Part shown: one piece after another, positions 60,554 to 64,000 of the stretch
Layout of the letters: each line of letters begins with the position of its first letter
How positions within the stretch are numbered: position 1 is the first letter of the stretch
The notes under the pieces: generated by a model
Told to the model about the DNA's origin: nothing
Database searches by the model: none
The model's input: only the letters and a program-made list of their open reading frames with translations
Position numbers and translations under genes: made by a program
NCBI GenBank assembly: GCA_030522415.1
Contig: CM060112.1
Location: 12,042,001 to 12,106,000 of the forward strand
Reading direction: 5' to 3'
DNA from: Channallabes apus
Lineage: Eukaryota; Chordata; Actinopteri; Siluriformes; Clariidae
DNA: 64,000 bases

Positions 60554-60841
60554 TAAGGGAGTTTTTCCATTTAAATTTCAAAGTAGCATATCTTCACGTG
60601 GCCGAGTGCAATGAAACAAAGCCCAAATGTTACCTCAAGCCTACATACTGTACAGATGTGAAAACCACATTAAAATGTATTCAGTAGTTTTGCACTTTGT
60701 ACTACTCATCTTGCATCTCTGAAAATTGTACTGACAAAAACTTGTATGAATAAAAAATGTATTTACATTAAAAAAAAGAAATTGTGATGCATAATTGTAT
60801 CGATTTTATTTCCCTCTATGTCTAGTAAACAGTGAGTCCTA

Positions 60842-61434
60842 GTCCCATATTCACAAAGCTTCTTAAGCCTAAAAGTTGCTCCTAGTGATAAAATTCTAAG
60901 AAAATTCTTATTCTTAGTAAAGATAAAAATGATTCATGGGACATCTTAGACCTAAAAACATTTGGACTACAAGTAATAAAATCAGTATGGTAAATAAATG
61001 TAAGAACTTACTGTAGTAACTACTGTGTGGAAATCAGTTCTTTCAAAAGTAGACACATTTTCAACATTTGGCTGTTTTAATTAAATTGAAGATATTTAGC
61101 TTATAACAGAAACTTTGCATGAATTCACCTGCATTCATGATTATACAACCTCTTTATATACAAACATTCTGATTTCACTGTCTTTTATATTAATATAAAA
61201 TAAGAAAAATAATTTTCTATTTTCACAAAGAGCGCAATTTAAGATTTTTTTTAATCAACAGTCCTTGAATTGCTATAATCCATATCAACGGGGTCAACCA
61301 CACCTCCTCTCCAAGATAAAGGGTTTTGTACTTTGCTTACTCAGAGTTGCTCTGAGAAGTTTCCTAAATCACTTTTAGCCTAGGACTCCCAGCTAGGACT
61401 TTTTAAGCTAAGAAGCTTTGCGAATACGGGCCCA
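60842..61434. mobile_element. Harbinger-like MITE
   Basis: CCCATATTCACAAAGCTTCT at the left is the inverse of AAGAAGCTTTGCGAATACGG at the right. Repeated AGGAC and CTTAG words lie inside. Class assigned from the terminal sequence type, from memory. Confidence 0.65.
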
Positions 61435-62337
61435 GTATTTTAGTAAACTCGGTCTTCATAACAAAAACAGAGCAGCTCAATTTTAATCCACTTCCATCTT
61501 CTTATTAGTGTGAAGCTAGAAATGATGGGGACTAGACAAAGAATATTGTTCTGGTTTATAGCGGTGACTTATCTAACACTTAGCAACTGTTATTATTGTA
61601 TAATAAAAATAAACAATGTGACCGCAAATCATAAGGTCCTACAGTATGGGGGGGGGGGGGGGGTGTTTGAGCCTAAAAATGGGAACGTACCTTACATAAT
61701 ACAAAAAACTATGATCACACACACAAGTGCTGGTTAGCTAGCGGGGAAACATATAGAATGAATGAATGCAGAGATTTGTCCGGGAAGAGATCAGATCCGA
61801 TATAGTGTGCAGTGAATATCTACTATGAAACCTTGTACTGGAGTTATATACTGTATATAGTATATATGTACGGACATGTGGTCTTCTACTGCTGAAGCTC
61901 ATCCGCCTCGAGCTTTGATGTTTTGTCCATGCTGAGATGCTCGACATGGCCATTTCTAAACGTTTCCACCCAGAGAACAGTCGCTTACTCCATGTTTTTT
62001 TTGTTTTTCGCACCAATAATTATGTTTGAAATTTTTATATTTGTTGTGATGCTTGATGTAGTCATTCCCGGGATCTATTGACCTGTATCTGCGTTAAATA
62101 TTCCATCCACTGGTTAAATAACAGATGAACCTGCAGGTGCACACAGGTGCTCCTGATAAAGTCAGAAACAGGCGCTAGGGAACATGTATGCACATACAGA
62201 TTAGATTTTATTTTCCCCCCCTCCACTCTAAACTTGAGAATCAATTCAGCTAAAAGTGACCAATACCAGTTTAGATGCAATGAACCTGTCCAGGCACTCG
62301 GATAATCACTTAACTCAAAATCAAAACCAAAGGGTCC

Positions 62338-62745
62338 CTCCGAGTGGCGCAGTGGTAAAGTGCTCGCCCGATCATTCCCGGGTGATGCTGTAACCTCTCA
62401 CAGGTCTAGAGAGAACTGTTTGGCCGAGCTCTCTCAGAGGGGAGGGATGCGAGGTATTTAGTGCTCCCACATTAATCACGGCTCTACAGCCAATCAGGTG
62501 CATCTGTGAGCTCACGCAAGCGGAGGGAGCGGATAGCGCTGTCCTCCGAGTGTGTTACTCCGCCCAACAACAATGCATGTGCGAGCAGTTTGATAAGAAG
62601 CGGTCCTTACGTGCTTCGGAGGAAACACGCGATAGTCTTCGGTTCTCCCGACTGAGTGGTAGTAGCCTAAATGTGGGAGCCTCCTATTGACGGGGAGGAA
62701 TTGGACACGACTAAAATAGGGGAGAAAATCTGAGAAAAATACAAC
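62338..62745 (+). mobile_element. tRNA-derived SINE, about 400 bp
   Basis: TCCGAGTGGCGCAGTGGTAA is a pol III A-box head, the body includes GGAGGAAACACGCGATAGTC, and the tail is GGAATTGGACACGACTAAAA followed by an A-rich end. A tail fragment of this family lies at 23860. Confidence 0.75.
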
Positions 62746-62847
62746 AATAAATAAATACATAACAAAAGAAATATTCAAGATTGAAGAGCCAGCTTGCCAG
62801 ACTATAAGATGATCAGTATCACTGGAAAGAGAGAGAGATGGAAATTA

Positions 62848-63640
62848 AATAAAAGTGGCGTTCAAGTCAAAACCGGGATTTGTGATTTAAATTTGTTGTG
62901 ATTTATGGTGTACGTAAAACTGATTGACATTTACAGAATCATTCACCAACACCACTTGCACATTTACAGGAACTCGGCAGGGAGTTACTGCCACATTGCT
63001 GTTTCCACATGTGTGGGAGATTAAAGGAATTCCTGGGAGGCCAGCGTTTCAGACGTGAACCAGACAGACAGTGTGATCATGGCTTCGTAGGTGAAAGTTT
63101 TTCCAAAGAGAATCATTACTGGCGAGACACGGATTCATCATTATGAGTCTAAAAGTAAACGCCAGAGTATGGAACAGGAACATCCTCAATCCATCATCGG
63201 GAAAAAAATAAAAAATGAAAATAAAAAAGTCAACCATCAGCTGAAACATTCATCTATGTGTACAGTTTTTGGGGGGATTCGCAAGGATCAATATTGGAAC
63301 ATTATCAGGAAAAAAAAAAAGGTTTAACAATCGACAGCGCTCGTTACAGTGAGACACTTATTGAAGAGGTGAAGATGAAGTCGATCCATCGGACTTTCCC
63401 CTGTTAGGTCCCTTCAAGGACGAAAATTCACTTCTGATGAAGGATTGAAGACAGCGGTGCATTCATGGCTTGCCACTCAGGTGAAAAGTGCATTGATTTA
63501 ATGAGAGAATGAGGAAGCGCGGACAAAGTGTATTAAAAAGCTTTTATGAGATTACGTCGAAAAATTATGTATTTGTCTTTTCCCAAAAACACCACAGATC
63601 GTTTGTGACTCAAGAATATTGTTACGTTGTGTTTTGCTAC
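62848..63640 (+). mobile_element. mariner transposon, decayed
   Basis: The left end, GCGTTCAAGTCAAAACCGGG, is the family terminus. The transposase is in pieces: RIITGETRIHHYESKSKRQS (where the first catalytic Asp, expected before the TWIHHY-type motif, is lost), IDSARYSETLIEEVK, and a C-terminal KRGQSVLKSFYEI. Stops and frame breaks lie between. Typical of vertebrate mariners of the SETMAR type. Confidence 0.75.
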
Positions 63641-63670
63641 CTTAAGCTTAAAAAAAAAAAAAAAAAAAAA

Positions 63671-63716
<46 letters not shown>
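63671..63716. repeat. poly-A then (TG)n
   Basis: About 20 A residues at 63651-63670, GATT, then about 21 TG units. Confidence 0.92.
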
Positions 63717-63717
<1 letters not shown>

Positions 63718-63799
63718 ATCAACCTGGACAACTTGACTACAAAATTACACGAGCTTGTCCGATCTGTACACAGGAAACACCATTAAACTAAAGGTGAAA

Positions 63800-64000
63800 C
63801 TAAACACTAAATGTACGAGGTGTTTCCTGCGCTGTAGCTTCGTAACCCTGAGAGACGGAGGGGAGGGTGAAGGCCGGCGGACAGAGAGACTGAGAGACAG
63901 AGAGGCGGCAGCAGGAGTCGTGCTCCACTCTCAGCACTGTTGCTATGCGAGAAGCAACGTCTCTCGGATCTGCAGCGAGAATTCGGGAACTGATGACAGG
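63800..64000. promoter_or_regulatory. CpG-containing block at the window edge
   Basis: GGTGAAGGCCGGCGGACAGA and GCAACGTCTCTCGGATCTGC lie in a locally GC-richer stretch. It could be the flank of an upstream mast2 exon or promoter; no frame is convincing and the block is cut by the window. Confidence 0.2.

Overview
This is vertebrate nuclear DNA, almost certainly from a ray-finned fish. It is AT-rich and full of (CA)n/(TG)n microsatellites, and it carries Tc1/mariner, hAT, pogo-like and Harbinger-like DNA transposons, an L2-type LINE and tRNA-derived SINEs. The repeat tails match sequence types common in otophysan fishes (I suspect a catfish, but the sequence here does not prove it). There are no bacterial genes, CRISPR arrays, rRNA genes or convincing free-standing tRNA genes.

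One protein-coding gene dominates: the microtubule-associated serine/threonine kinase gene mast2, on the minus strand. I placed 25 consecutive coding exons from 51624 down to the stop codon at 17189-17191. All 24 junctions have GT-AG borders and all reading-frame phases add up, giving about 1,762 residues with no frame break. In order the protein has a serine-rich start, the MAST-specific DUF1908 helical region, an AGC-type kinase domain with intact catalytic motifs, the AGC tail, a PDZ domain, and a long disordered Ser/Pro-rich tail. The most N-terminal exons and the promoter were not recognised; they probably lie beyond 64000 or in unrecognised small exons between 51.6 and 64 kb.

Layout: 1-17 kb is downstream of mast2 and holds no recognisable gene, only transposon remnants, SINE pieces and simple repeats. 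17-32 kb holds the C-terminal tail, PDZ and kinase exons, with introns filled by an L2 LINE, MITEs and a nested transposon stack in the intron at 25.6-28.6 kb. 32-52 kb holds the DUF1908 exons, with introns carrying two hAT insertions that interrupt older transposons, a 21-bp minisatellite inside a hAT-like element, and an internally deleted Tc1. 52-64 kb looks like a long 5' intron with a degenerate ATT/GTT tract, a GAAAG purine tract, SINEs, a pogo-like MITE and a decayed mariner.

I found no novel biological system. The items most worth a second look are a CpG-rich candidate alternative promoter or nested two-exon gene inside the mast2 intron at 33.3-34.0 kb; dinucleotide repeats lying at the 5' splice sites of three mast2 exons; a nearly intact Tc1 transposon with a single transposase frameshift; and the hAT-like element that carries a 30-unit minisatellite plus an inverted lone unit.
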